Shown here: positions 11,632-23,502 of the stretch, one piece after another
Position numbering within the stretch: position 1 is the first letter of the stretch
Layout of the letters: each line of letters starts with the position of its first letter
Source: Podospora bellae-mahoneyi
Lineage: Eukaryota; Ascomycota; Sordariomycetes; Sordariales; Podosporaceae
Length of the DNA stretch: 64,000 nucleotides
Direction: 5' to 3'
NCBI RefSeq assembly: GCF_035222275.1
Contig: NC_085882.1
Coordinates: 1,247,501-1,311,500, forward strand
Position numbers and translations under genes: made by a program
The notes under the pieces: model-generated
Told to the model about the DNA's origin: nothing
Database searches by the model: none
The model's input: only the letters and a program-made list of their open reading frames with translations

Positions 11632-12481
11632 GTTGAATCCGGGCAGTAGCTTGTGCAGAGATAAGAATGCTCTCTCCCCGAGATGTGATGCTAGCGGTGC
11701 GGCTTTGGAGAGCACCGGCTCGATGAGTCGAATGTGGGATAGGGTGAGGTGAGGTTGGATGGTCAGTTCAGACAATCAGGTGGACAAACTGGGTACCGTC
11801 CAGGCTGCACCCAACCCACCCTCATGGCAAGAACAGACGACAACCAGCAGGCAAGTGCCGGTTGTGATCCGGACACTCTCGATCCCGTCTCTCCAAGGTG
11901 ACTTCCGTCTGGCTGTGCATATCTCCTTCCATCACAAGCATCGGGCCGGTGATGTCCTTCGTTCCTCCGGAACATGTCTCGGTGCTCAAGCCTAGCAGAC
12001 CACTTGCCCATGATGTCGTGAAGGCTCACTCACCGCTGTGTCTTCCTGACAGGATTAGGAGCGTTCCATTGCTCGTGCTTTGCGTCTTGGGGTCAAACTA
12101 GTGCACCCCTTTATGAGATAGACAGCACATGTAGTCTAGCACCGTGTGACAGGCGTCAGATTTACGGGTGCTGGCTTGGCGAGCGATCTCACCGCAGCGC
12201 CACGTCGTAGAGAATCTGTACCTAGATGTAAGTTAGAGGTACGGCAGTTTACCATGCCTTGTCACTTCTCACCGTCATGGCAGCTCCCTAAGGTGAGGTA
12301 ACTCGTATATTCTACCTCGCAATTATTTACCCCCCTGTATCATCTATACACATTTCCCCCTTCTCCCCCACCATATTTTCCCAACCCAGAATCTGCATCC
12401 CCCCCATTGATATAGACCCTATAATGCAATCCCAAAACTCCCATAAAGCATCAACCCTTTTCGCCCCTTCTCTCATCCCAC
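11632..12481. other. intergenic
   Basis: An 850-bp gap between two minus-strand genes: the leader of the membrane-segment protein and the 3' flank of the Zn2Cys6 gene. It has TACCTAG/GAGGTAC words near 12218-12245 and a C-rich tract from about 12330. No gene or RNA seen. Confidence 0.55.
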
Positions 12482-15034
12482 TCACCAACCCCCCCCCTGA
12501 CTCCCACTCCAACTCCTCCCCCTCCCCTCAATAACCTCATTAAAACCCCCCTCCCCAATCCCCTCATTATCCTCCCCATCACCACCCCCCCGATCTCCAT
12601 CCCCACCGCCAACCAGCGCATCCCAAACCCTAGGCAACCCCCCAACCCCTCCGCTCAACTCCCTCGGAGCATCATACCACTTCCCCCCCCGTCCCCCCCG
12701 CGAATTAATCAACCCCATCCACCCCCCCTCCTCAATAACCTGCCTCTCTTGCTCAATCACCCCCTTGACAACCTCCTTCATTCCCATTCCCATTCCCATC
12801 CCCTCCCAGCTTTTGTTAGGCGTAGGACTCGTCCCCATGGTTTGCTGAGATGTCAGACTGCAAGGGTTTATATTCTCCACCAAGAGGTCGACAGCCTTGT
12901 TTTTGGTGATGTGATTTGTTGTGTGCAGTGCTATAGTGTACAGCGGGCCAGAGAGCAAAGTGTCGGTTGTTGGTTTGGGGTTGTTGTCGTCGTCGTTGTT
13001 GTTGTTGTTGTTGTTGTTGTTGTTGCTGTTGTTGGTCGAATCCTGCGCTGCTGTTGTTGTCGGTACTACTGATGATAACACCGCCACCGGGGGTGAGGGT
13101 TCTTTCTTGATGGTGGTGATCACAGGGGCAGGGGCAGGGGCGGGGGCGGGTATTGGTGCCCCGGGGACGGGGACTGATATCTTGACTTGGGAGGAGAAGG
13201 AGGAGTGAGTTGATGGACTTTGGTGTTTGCTGGTCATGGTGACCGTGGTAGACCGGGACCAAGGGCGCATTTTTTGACCTATCGGGCTAGTTGTCAAGAT
13301 GCGTGCCAAGGAGAGCATGTCATGTAAGAGACATTCCCATTCCATTTCCTGCTCTGCATCCCCTTCCTCGTCGTCGGCTTCAATTATCCCTTGCTGGAGG
13401 GAGCTCAGACTTAAATTTGGGTGCGAGGTGCGAGGGGAGGGAGCAGCGGGTAGGGGGGTGGGAGGTGTGTAGCTGATTAAGAAGGGGTTGAGGGCCAGAG
13501 AGGGTGGGAACATGGGTGGTCGTTTTGGCGGGAGGGATGGTATCCTCGACACCAGAAACAAGGCTGTTTTGAAGTAGAGGAGGTCAAGAAGAAGAATGTA
13601 CAGGTCTGGTGTGTTGGGCGCGATGGAGCCGAATCGGGCGAAGAACTCGGAGATGATAGGGCCGAGACGTTTTGCTCTGGCTCGGAGGCAGGCTGATTGG
13701 CGACCTTCGGGTCGGATGGTCGAGGCGGAGAGCTTGTGCAAAAAGGCCATGGTGTCGTGTTGGAAGGTGGCCATTAGTTTTCTGGCCTCCTTCGTGTCTG
13801 ATATCACTGTTGGCCCCTCGGCCGTCTGTAGGCTCGCGCCGTCGTCGTATACCCTCGAGACGTACGACTTCTCCGAAACGACCGGGTGGATAGCTGTCGT
13901 GAAGAAACACGACGTGACTTCTAGCCGGGCAAATAACCGAATGATGTCGGGCATTTCCAATCCGTCTCTCTGATGACTCGTGCCCAGTGGTGGCCACACA
14001 AATATTGATGTGTCGGATAGGCAGTCGAAGACACTAAACGGCATGCTCTGTAATATTCGAAGACCATTGACAAGGTGAGTCACGGCCACCGAGTGCTTCG
14101 ACCTGACGGTTTCGAGAAATATAAACGCCAGACAGCAGATGAGTGTAATCCTGACCGAATCCGGACCCGTCGAACCGACATGTCGTTGCAGCTTTGCGAT
14201 GGATTTGTTGTACTGCTGAATAACAAACACCTCCAGTGCGTCGCGGGTGAAGCCGTCGAGGACCTTTTGGTCTGGAAACTGAACCAACATGTGAGCCGCC
14301 CCGAGGGCCACCACGGCGTGCTTGACCGCCTCATCCTGACAGCAATTCGTCGATGGCGATATCACCTTGTTCCAGAACACGGTATAATGAGACAGGTGCT
14401 GCGGTGTGCTCGGGTCAAACCACGTGGAAGAGTTGGAACGAAACCGGCCAAAGAAGCGTTTTTCCGTGTCGGTCCCGTCAATGTCAGCCGGCGCAATCCG
14501 GCGCATCGACCGCAACGCCTCGCTCCATTGACACGCCTTTACGAATTCCACCTTAGCCAGCTCGGCAGTGCGTGTTGGGTCGGCAGGCGAGGACCGGTAG
14601 CGGGCGTAGGCCGAGCTGGAACCCTTGTCGTAGCCATCACACGTCCTCCCCGTCGACGTGCACCGAAGACAAGCTGGCTTCTCCTCTCCACACTTCACCC
14701 GACGGATCCTATTACCATCACAGTCAGAATCTTTTTCTTGCTGTGTCTCGTCATTACTCACTTGCTGTCGATCCTTGTCAGCCATTGAACCACAAAGTGT
14801 TCTTCTCAAAACCTACCAGGTGATGCAACCGGTCCTGACTTTTGGTCTGCTCGCTCTCGTCCGCTTCTTGATGTGACCCGAGGCTGTGGTGGTCGAAGCT
14901 GTTGTTGTCACTGATGATGCCGTTGGAGAATTCGTTGCCGATATCGAGGGGCTCGGATTGCTGCTTTTGGTATTTCCCCCTCCGGTCGTCTGTATATGAA
15001 GCGGCGGCGGCAATCTCTGCAGCCCCTCGGCCAT
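12482..15034 (-). CDS. Zn(II)2Cys6 transcription factor with 3-nt microexon
   Basis: Exons are 15034-14817, 14764-14762 (three bases, CAA) and 14708-12482, giving 815 residues. Only with the microexon does the binuclear zinc cluster read correctly: Cys70, 73, 80, 87, 90 and 97 in C-x2-C-x6-C-x6-C-x2-C-x6-C spacing, preceded by a basic KKRTRASRPKVR stretch. The two flanking introns are 52 and 53 nt, with GTAGGT and GTGAGT donors and CTGAC branch points. Residues ~115-420 resemble the fungal-specific middle region of C6 regulators (ALGAAHMLVQFPDQ, LICCLAFIFLETVRSKH). The C-terminal third is low-complexity, with a poly-Asn/Asp run from a GTT microsatellite (12981-13035 on the plus strand), and turns Gly- and Arg-rich. 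Target genes cannot be told. The final ~300 bp are strongly G-rich on the coding strand. Confidence 0.85.
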
Positions 15035-15080
15035 AATGCTCGTGGTTCTCTCTCCCCCCTGGGTATACCCGTGCTACTAT

Positions 15081-15124
15081 GTGTGTGTGTGTGTATGTGT
15101 GTGAGTGTGTGTGAGTGTGTGTGA
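15081..15124. repeat. GT-rich microsatellite
   Basis: Imperfect GT repeat with GA interruptions, just upstream of the Zn2Cys6 start codon and probably within its leader or promoter. Confidence 0.9.
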
Positions 15125-16031
15125 ACCAAAACCGAGATCATTCGGAGACAGGAAAAAAAAGAGATCTTCCCCTCCCTTTTTGGATCTTTTTTGGTCGTGT
15201 TCCAGGGGCAATGTAATGTAAGCCAAGGTGAAGGGTAGGTAGGCAAGTGGACACCGACTGCTTGACACTAATCAATAACCGGGCATAGATGCGCCCTCAC
15301 AGATTCAGAACAAGCACACCCACGCAACGGCACGCCGAGAAGCGAAGGAGGAGGTGATGTAGCGATAAAACAAAAACCCCCATGTCCCCATGTCTCCATA
15401 CCTTACCCTCCTCAGATCTTGCATCATTTTTTGAAGGGTAGTTGAAGTAGGAGAGGAAAAAAGAACTGCCTGGGCCACCTTGGCCCCCCCGTTTTCTTCC
15501 ACCACGCCGCCTTCTCACCCCATCTCACCCACTCAGCTCGAATCCTCTTTTATCCTCTCCCTCTTGTTTTTTGCCATCTCTCGCTTGTCCCAGATGGTCG
15601 ACCGAGCCCCGGATCGACTCGAGACGCAAGGTCGAAATCGATGTCACTGAAGCCAAAAATGATGGGTTCACACATGTCGGCGGGCGGCCCAGTAGCCACA
15701 TGGCAGCCCCTCCCCGGGCATCGCCGGCGACGTGCGTCAAGACCACTGCTATTGTATGCATGGAAGCATCCATCGAACTCTTACTAGACAGCAGGTTGTC
15801 AAGGCAATCGAGCAAACTACCTTTGAGCCCTTTGTCAGTTTGGGGCATGGCAGCAAGGGCTCTGACTAAGATGAAGTTTGAGAAGAAGCAGTCCGGCGGA
15901 GGTGGTCGACGGAGCAGAGGAGTTCTCGCTAAGAATAGCGGTACGGAATGTCGGTGCCTGGTGCCTGGGGAGTTGAGATGGTTGCATGTGCTTGCAGTTT
16001 TTCTGCCGGAGAGGAGTGCTGTGCTGTGGTA

Positions 16032-16062
16032 GTGGTGGTGGTGGTGGTGGTGGTGGTGGTGT
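16032..16062. repeat. GGT trinucleotide microsatellite
   Basis: About ten tandem GGT units in the divergent intergenic region. Confidence 0.9.
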
Positions 16063-16912
16063 GCTCGCCCCGTGGCCCCATGGATATCTGACACTCTTCT
16101 GAAGAGCTGGGTGTCCCTCTCGATCAGATCAGTTTCCCATCGACTGATTTGGGCTGATCCCTTCCGTAAACTATCCACTGCCGGCGTGGCGGAGCATGGA
16201 GTTTCGGAAGGTGGTTAATTATTAGTGCATCACCGGAAGCGTTGCGACTCCAGCGTTCCCCGTCGTCCGCTATACCCTGAAGAGTTAGCAGCTCGGCTCG
16301 CTAAAACCCGCCCACGCGTCGAGCCACAGACCTCGGCCAAGCACCGGAGGGGTGTGTCCAAAGACTCGCCGTTGCATCCTGTTTTTGGCATGGCTAAAGA
16401 CTGAAGATGTCTGTCTGATGGTGTTTTGGAATGTTTGTGTAACAGCGATGGTTAGATTAGGCAACACGAAAAGCAGCAGCCTCCAAGAATAGGCCCCAGG
16501 CATCGAGACATACAGAGAGGTCTCAGGTCGGGGTCCCCGGGCTTGCCTTGGAAAGCATCACCATTCCAAATCATCATCACCAATACAATCACTCAGTAGT
16601 CTCAAGAGCAGCGTGTGTTTGCATGCTGCCTACTCTAGAAACAACAACCTACACCCTACATGTGCAAAAGACGACCGGGGTTCACGACATCGGCCGTTGC
16701 GCCTTCGTCATGCCTCACCCTGCCATCGAAGAAGGACCGAAGGTGAGAGAGCAGAGGAAAGAGTACGGAAGCTACATCGCAGAAAGAGCCAACCCGCCAA
16801 TCTTCAAAGCCAATCCCAACCTCCAACCAGAAAACCCCCAGGACGTCGGATAACAACCATCTGTCAGCATCCCACGGCAGTCAGTCTTACAAGATATCAT
16901 CAAACCACTATC

Positions 16913-18391
16913 ATGCAAGCATACACCCTCCCAACCCGCAGCTACCGCCGCGACGACAACACCACCGCTTCCGAACCACCCTTCGACCTCCAGACCCCCT
17001 CCAGCGACTCTTATTACAGTAACAGGCGCTCAACAACCCCCCTCCCCTTCATCCGCCACCACCGCAACCGCCGCCGTCTCAACGTCCCAAACACATTCGC
17101 CGGCCTTTAGGAAAAGGATCCGAATCGGTTTCCTCCTCCCTCGCAGCAAACCATTCGCAATGCCGGGTCCTCCCAGGAGAACCGCCCCGACAACAAGGAA
17201 AACACTCCCTCCAACCTCCCGTCATATTACTCAACCTACTCCCTCCCCCGTAAACCCAGCCCTAGTCCCCCCCCGACAGAACGAGTGAGATCTCCCTACC
17301 GCCACAGAACCTTCTCTTTTGAATCCCCGCCTGCATCTCCAGAGCTGGTGGTGTACGCCAACCAAGGGGGGTTAGATCTCTCTTGTGCATCCCCAAGGGA
17401 TGATCTCGCCCGACATGGTATCAGCCACGCTCAAATTCGATCAGCATCATCCACCTACCCCTCCGACGAACGGGCCCAAAGTCCTGTCTCCCCGCCGTTG
17501 ACGCTTGGGAGGAAAATATTGTCTAGTCTGGCAGGGTATGGATTCAGCGAGGCGGATTTTGATGCTGATGCTTCTTCGGAGGGGGAGGATCACGATGGAG
17601 TAGAGGAGGGTTTGTACCCCGGGGAGAAGAGGTTGAGCCGAGAGGAGGGGGAGATTGCAAGGGTTATATCCGCCCCGAAATCATCACCACCTGGGGTCCA
17701 GAGTCAGGTCTGGGGTGGGGCGGTGTTTAACTTTCCAGCACCGCCCGAGGAAGGGGAAAAGGAAGAGGACGAGGGTTTTGCTTTGCCGGCGCCGGAGTCA
17801 CCTCTTCTTGTTGGGCTGGCGGTTGAGGACAGGATGGAACAGGAGGGAGCGGATGAGGATGCTTCCACGAGGTGTTTACCCAGGGTGAGCACTGCGTTTT
17901 CGGGGTTTGAAGGGGAGCATTCTTCTTTCGTACCGCCGCTGCAAGAAGAGGAGCAAGAGCATGTTTCTTTTGGGATGCAGTTGAGGGAGAGGATTAGTGG
18001 GCATTTTCGGAGGGGAAATGGTAATCATCATCATCATCGTCATCATCATCATCACAAGTCGGGCGGCTCGAGGGCTGGGGGTGGTGGTTGCGGGAAGGGT
18101 TTGGAACGGTTCAAGGAAGAAAGCTCAAAAACAAATGTTGGGACGGATGTGAAGAGGTGGTTTGTGAGGGGGCTCAAAGCGGGGAGGAAGGGGGTTAGGA
18201 GGGTCAAGAGGGGGTTGAATCATCATGGTGATGGCGACAAGGGGAGGGAGGGGAAGATGAAAAGGGAGATGAGGCGGGTGGATGAGAAGCTTGAGAGGGA
18301 GAGGGGGAAGTTGAGGAAGAAGCCCGGAAGGGAGGGGAAGGGGAAGAAGAGGGAGGGTTTTAGGGGACGGATTTGGGGGTTGTTGGTGTAG
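16913..18391 (+). CDS. orphan disordered basic protein, 5' structure unresolved
   Basis: One reading frame carries an ATG at 16913, a TAG at 17108-17110, and then an open frame to 18391. Both sides of the TAG look coding in the same frame: before it Ser/Arg-rich MQAYTLPTRSYRR, after it EKDPNRFPPPSQQTIRN. A 63-nt intron (17084-17146) would remove the stop in frame; its acceptor is good (pyrimidine tract then TCGCAG) but its donor GTCCCA is very poor. Alternatives are a real nonsense change, a sequence error, or a downstream start. The protein is disordered, with an acidic middle (residues ~230-330), a His-rich run near 18027-18055, and a very basic tail containing DVKRWFVRGLKAGRKGVRR. I recognise no family. 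Composition runs from C-rich at 17000 to G-rich at 18300. Confidence 0.5.
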
Positions 18392-19348
18392 TTTTCTATC
18401 AGGTATCGGTTTGGTGATGCGGGTTGGGGTCTGGTGGTTAGATTAGGTATGGATTAAACGGCTTGGTGGTATGGGGTTTGGAGACCGGGGTGATATATTC
18501 TGAGCATTATTACCGTCTTTTTCCTGGAGCCGTACAAAACGGTCAGAATAGAGGACAACTCGAAACGGGTTTTCAACTTGTTTACTTGCGAAGGAACTGT
18601 GCTTTGTCTCTCCGCCGAGATTTCGTCAGTCTGTATGTCTCGAAACCCCCTTTACACGACAGCAACCACACCCAAAGCTCGGTATTCTTTTGGGGACTTT
18701 TGTGTCAAGACTTGGTGTGATGATGTCTGAGTAAGATTCTTGTTAGACACACATTCGGACCAGTCGGAAGGGACCCAAGTCGGTAGTTGAGGGGTTTGGT
18801 GTGTGTGTGTGTGTGTGTGTGTGTACGTGTGTGTGCGTGTGGGCTAGGGAGGTAGGTACTTTCTGTGCAACGTTTTACTGCATGGCAACTCAGGACGGCG
18901 AAACACGGGGCGTACATTTTCGTGTACAGAGCGTGGATTTGTTTTGAGGTTTTTGACGGGTGGGCGGCACAGTAAACGGTGTAAGTTGGATACCTTACCT
19001 GAGTACCTAGGTAGGGATAGGATGAATAGGGGAAGGGTTGGGATAGGTGACCAAGGCAGTGCAGGGGGCTTGACATTTATGGGTGAGGTGAGGGTACAAC
19101 CCGTTTTGAGAAGACGGACATACAACCCACACTTGACGAACTACTTTTGATTCACAGAGAGCACTTCCAAATCACAGTCAAAGGTAGCTAAACGCGTCAC
19201 CCATCTTGCATGTCACCAAAATCAAGGCGTGGGACCTAATCCATTCCCTCAGCCAAGGTAGTAATAGAAGTCTAACCGAACAATGTTCCCTCCCCTTCAT
19301 TCCCAACCTTTGTCATTTCTTCTAGCTAACCTGCCGGCCCTTGAAAAT
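18392..19348. other. convergent intergenic region
   Basis: A 957-bp gap between the 3' ends of the orphan gene and uba1. It holds a GT microsatellite (18799-18840) and a TACCTAGGTA palindrome near 19005-19014. No gene seen. Confidence 0.6.
18799..18840. repeat. GT microsatellite
   Basis: Tandem GT units interrupted by ACGT and GCGT, in the 3' intergenic space. Confidence 0.9.
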
Positions 19349-22300
19349 CTACCTAATCTTCACCTTGATGTACGGCACCTCCACATCCTCCCCGTCCGCA
19401 TCCTCCGTCACCACATCAAAGATCAGCTCCTTCTGATGCTCGGGAATCTTCTTCTTGCTCACCGTCTCCACCAGCTCGCTCAACTTCATCGGATACTTGT
19501 CCTTTCTCTTCGCAGGCGGGAAGAAGGACGCGTACAGCAAGCTCACGCCCGAGCTCACCATCGAGATCTCCAGGCCACGGGACTTGAAGTCATCGATCAA
19601 CTCTTGCAGCGTGACATCATTGAACTCGAAGCGGTCCCAGATCTTGTCAAACGTCACCTTGCCGTCGGGACCCGTGTACTCAACCTTGGGGCTGGCAATC
19701 GGCTCGCTGAAGCCAAAAAAGGGCAGGGCCAAGTTGATGAAGCCGTTCTTGTACTGCTCGATGTCGTCCTTGCCGTCGATAATCTTGAACAGCTCAAGGA
19801 TGACCAGGCCGGTGACCAACGCCGTGGTGGTGGCGATGGCGGGAATGATCTTGCCGGCGATGAACTTGGTCTTGTGCCTATCGGCCTGCTCGATCTTGTA
19901 GTTGTCGGCACGCAGGTTGCTGGCGGCCGTGATGAAGTCAATGTGGTGGTTGGTATCATCATCCTTCTCAAACTCGACAGGAGTGAGCTTGAAGCCGGCA
20001 AGGGACTTGGGATCGGGAAGCTGCTTGATCAGGTTGCTCAGCTCAGCTTCATCATCAAAGGCAGCGCCGGCGTTCGGATCCTAAAACAAGTCAGCGAGAT
20101 CATTCTAGGGTACCTCTTCAGGCAAGACTTACAGGCTCCTTCTCGTCGGCCTGAATTTTGACGTTGGAATCAGGAGAAAAGTCGGGAACAATCATCGACT
20201 CCAAGGCCTGGATGTAATCCTGCCTTGTCTTGTTCTTGACATTGATATTGTAGTTGAAGGCATGCAGGTTGGTCGCCGCCACGATGAAGCTGTAGTGAGT
20301 GGGATTGTTCACATCAAACTTCAACGGATCAGGCGCGCGCTTCGGCCCAGACCAGAATGGGGTGCCGGTAGACGAGACAGAGTCCTTGGGGAAGTTGTAG
20401 AGCAGCTGCTGAATAGCATTGTTGTATTGCTTCTCGAACAGCATGCGGCCCCACTGAACGCAGTCCTCAAAGGTGAGAGCCCGGTCATTCTTGAGGTAGT
20501 CGAGGAGCATCTCGAGGGTGGCCTTCTCGTTGCCGCCCTGCTTCAGAGTGGTCTCGAGGTAGTTGGGCTGGGTAAGATAGAGGTTGGCTGTCTCGGCAGG
20601 CTTGACAAACGAGCTCTCAAACAACTCACGAGCCCACGCAATGGTGTGCTCGATCTTGTTGGGGAAACTGCGCAGAGTGCACATGGGGAAAGACTGCTCG
20701 GGGGGGTCCTGAGAGGAGGAGTATGACTCGGTGATCTTGGGAAGGACGACCTGGGTGTTGCCCTTGGTACCAAGAGTACCGCTCTCCAGCAGAGGCTTGT
20801 GGAAGAAGACGCATCTCCTGTCGACATATGTTCTCGCCTCAACGTTGTCGAGCGCATTGGTAACACCGTCCAAGTCGTTCCAGAAATCCTCGTTAAAGAT
20901 GTGCTCTGTCTCGGGGCTGACACGGTCCTTCAAGGTGACGATGTGCCCGACCAATTCAGGGTTCATCGCCTGAACTGCTCTGGCGGCACAGTCGCTCTTC
21001 ATCTGGCCGACATCCTTGGGCCTGAAGAGGAACTGCCTGTTGAGGTTGCTCTTCTCGATGGAATCCATGTCGGTAACAGTGATCTTGCCGCGAGGACCGG
21101 TTCCGAGACCGATCATGGCCCAGTTCTTGAGCATTTCGCAGCCGATAGCACCGGCACCGACGAGGAACTGTCTGACGTTGGCGACCTTGTCTTGGAACTC
21201 GCGGCCAAAGACGGCAATTTGGCCATCATAGCGAGCACCGATGGGCTGGCAGAGCTCCTCGGTGCGGGCAACACTCGTTGGGAGTGATTCAAGCGAGTCA
21301 AAGTACATGAACTGCTGCACGGGGTTGAACTTTCCAGACACAGCCTTGAGCACTTCTTGAGCCGCGAGGCCGCCGAAGAAGGCGGCCATTGGGTTCAGGT
21401 CACCAGTAGCCTGGTAGCTGAGCTCCTTCAGGAGCTTCTCATCCCACTCCACCTCGATTCCCTCGGCTTGGGCGAACTGCTTGGCCGAGCTGATCACGAC
21501 AAGCGCATCTTCATCGTTCATGGGCCGCGGAAGACGACCATGGGTCTGGGCAAAGGCATGCACGGCTTGGAATCCGATGTGAAGCTGTTGTGGGCGATCA
21601 AACTTGGCAAAATCAGAGATGACAAATTCAGGCTCTTTCATGGCAGCAGAAATGCTCTTGAAGCTGATGAACTTGGGCATCTTGACCTGCTGATAGAGAC
21701 CTCCGCGCTTGTACTGCCCGAGACCTGACACGTCACCGATGGAAAAGGTGTATGGGCCCCTGACCGTGACCTTTCGGGGCTCGGCACCGTTGAGACCCTC
21801 CATACCCTCCACCTCGGTAAACGTCACGTAGTCGCCATCCTCCAGCCCGTGCCGCGTCTCATCGAGGGCAGAGACCAGACCCTCCTCGTCGATGCCTGCC
21901 ACTATACCACTGACGGGGTTCTCGCCACTGGAGTCGAGCACGGTGAAGTTGTTGCCGAAATCGCAAAAGATGTTGGCGAACAGGCCGGCTGTCTCGGCGG
22001 CGATAAAGTAGATGCCCTTCTCGTGGCAGTAGTCGCCGACGAGGATCTTGAGGTGCTGGGGCGTATTTGTTAGAACCACGACCTGGTACTTGTCAAACTG
22101 CGACAGGTTCTCGCCAAGACTATCAGATTGGTGAATGTGAACTGGTGTGTAGGCGTTGAGCTCGGCGACACGTGGGGCCACGACCTGGTCGCGAGGCTTG
22201 CCGACGTCTTCAGGATGCAGGAAGAAGTTGGAAGAGAGGTCTGCGATGGCGACGGGGGCGGGATCGAAGAGGGAGACGCTCTTCACACCGGCGAGGGCGA

Positions 22301-22576
22301 TGTTCTTTGCGATTTCGACACCGAGACCCTTTTGACCAACGATGAGGACGTTGGAAGCGCCCATGCGCTTCATGGCCTCGTGGCCCAAGACATAGAGCTG
22401 TCGGCTGTAGAGCGACTCGTCGATTTCGGTGGTGCCCACGACCGACTCGTCGACCTGCATCCGGGTGACGAGGTCGACCTCCTCGGGGAGCTTCTTGTCC
22501 TGGATGGCATCAGGAGCAGTCAGTTTTGAGCCTGTCGGAGCTAGGGTTAACTAGCAAGGAGAAGACGAACAGTCAT
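19349..22576 (-). CDS. uba1: ubiquitin-activating enzyme E1
   Basis: Proposed exons are 22576-22571, 22499-20133 and 20080-19349, giving 1034 residues (yeast Uba1 is 1024). The enzyme adenylates ubiquitin with ATP, forms a thioester, and passes it to E2s in cytosol and nucleus. Visible parts are [19 protein letters not shown] at the start of the inactive adenylation half, [21 protein letters not shown], then the active nucleotide site [16 protein letters not shown] with [17 protein letters not shown]. Catalytic Cys609 lies in [20 protein letters not shown]. The C-terminal ubiquitin-fold domain follows. Intron 2 is clear (GTAAGT donor). Intron 1 (73 nt, GTTCGT donor, CTGAC branch, CAG acceptor) is inferred to supply a two-codon first exon; otherwise translation would begin at the in-frame ATG at 22460. 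Confidence 0.93.
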
Positions 22577-23502
22577 GGTTTTCTTGAGGGAGATAGGCAG
22601 ATCCCCGTCGGATACTTTGCGTTTCCCCAGCTTGACAGGTTTATGTGATGGCTGGTGGAGTGGTTTTTGGATTGTTGATGGTGGTTTTGGGTGGTATTGC
22701 GGTTGCACCGGGCGAGGCGGCAGTTGAGTTGACGGATAGAGTAGGAGAGTTGGCGGTGCGAGGTCCCGGTCACAGGTCAGCCCCGCCACCGAGCTGGGCT
22801 GCGGACTGCGCTGCGGGGGATGATGCGATGGATGGTTGGCTGGGTGCCTTGTGAGCTACCTTGGAGTGTAGTGGGGGCAGTGACAGCCTGGAAGTAACAG
22901 TAACAACGATGCCAACAGTTTATTATTTGAAATGGTAAGTGTTGGTCTATCTCTGACGCGGATATTTGCAATTTTGTATCTATTATTACCAACAGAGAGC
23001 TCGCCTCACAGTAAAAGACAGCTTTTGTTCCGAGCTGTCAGAGCTGCATGGAATCTGATGGTGATTTCTAACCATCCATGGCCCATGGACCATGATGGAA
23101 TGCGGTTCCACCCCCTGGGGCTGCCTAGCGGGGCAACTGGCCCCGCCTTTCCCGCCAGGTACCCTTGGCCGTGCAATTGATGAGAAGGAACAACTGCTGT
23201 TTCGCTCATCGACTTTTGACTTCGATTACCACTTTTTTCCCGATGAGCTTCTTTCATGGTCGGGGACGGCAAGAGTCATGATGCGTGATTTTGATGCTTC
23301 CAAGTGGGTATAGAAGTCTTTCTCTTTCTCTCTCCGACACACACATCGTCGATGAAAAGAGATATCTGGCAGGATAGGTACAACCCTAGAAATACAAAAG
23401 GGCTTGCTAATGGCAACAGAACGTAAGACGCAAACTTCCAATATCTCCTCTCGTGCTTGTGTCAACAACCAAAGAATCTCTCACCCACAAAGTCGTGTTG
23501 AA
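22577..23502. other. intergenic: uba1 leader and fpr1 3' flank
   Basis: A 926-bp gap. Short open frames only; no domain, RNA gene or repeat recognised. Confidence 0.6.

Larger units (their letters stand above)
15035..16912. other. divergent intergenic region
   Basis: A 1.88-kb region upstream of both the Zn2Cys6 gene (minus) and the orphan gene (plus). It contains a GT-rich microsatellite (15081-15124) and a GGT trinucleotide run (16032-16062). Overlapping open frames at 15525-16178 (minus) and 15571-16032 (plus) show no domain and depend on the GGT run, so I do not call them genes. Confidence 0.5.

Noticed and set aside
15525-16178. 217-codon minus-strand frame with poly-His
   Set aside because: The His run is just the GGT microsatellite; a plus-strand frame overlaps it and neither has a domain.
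19283-20161. 292-codon open frame on the plus strand
   Set aside because: Shadow of the last exons of uba1.
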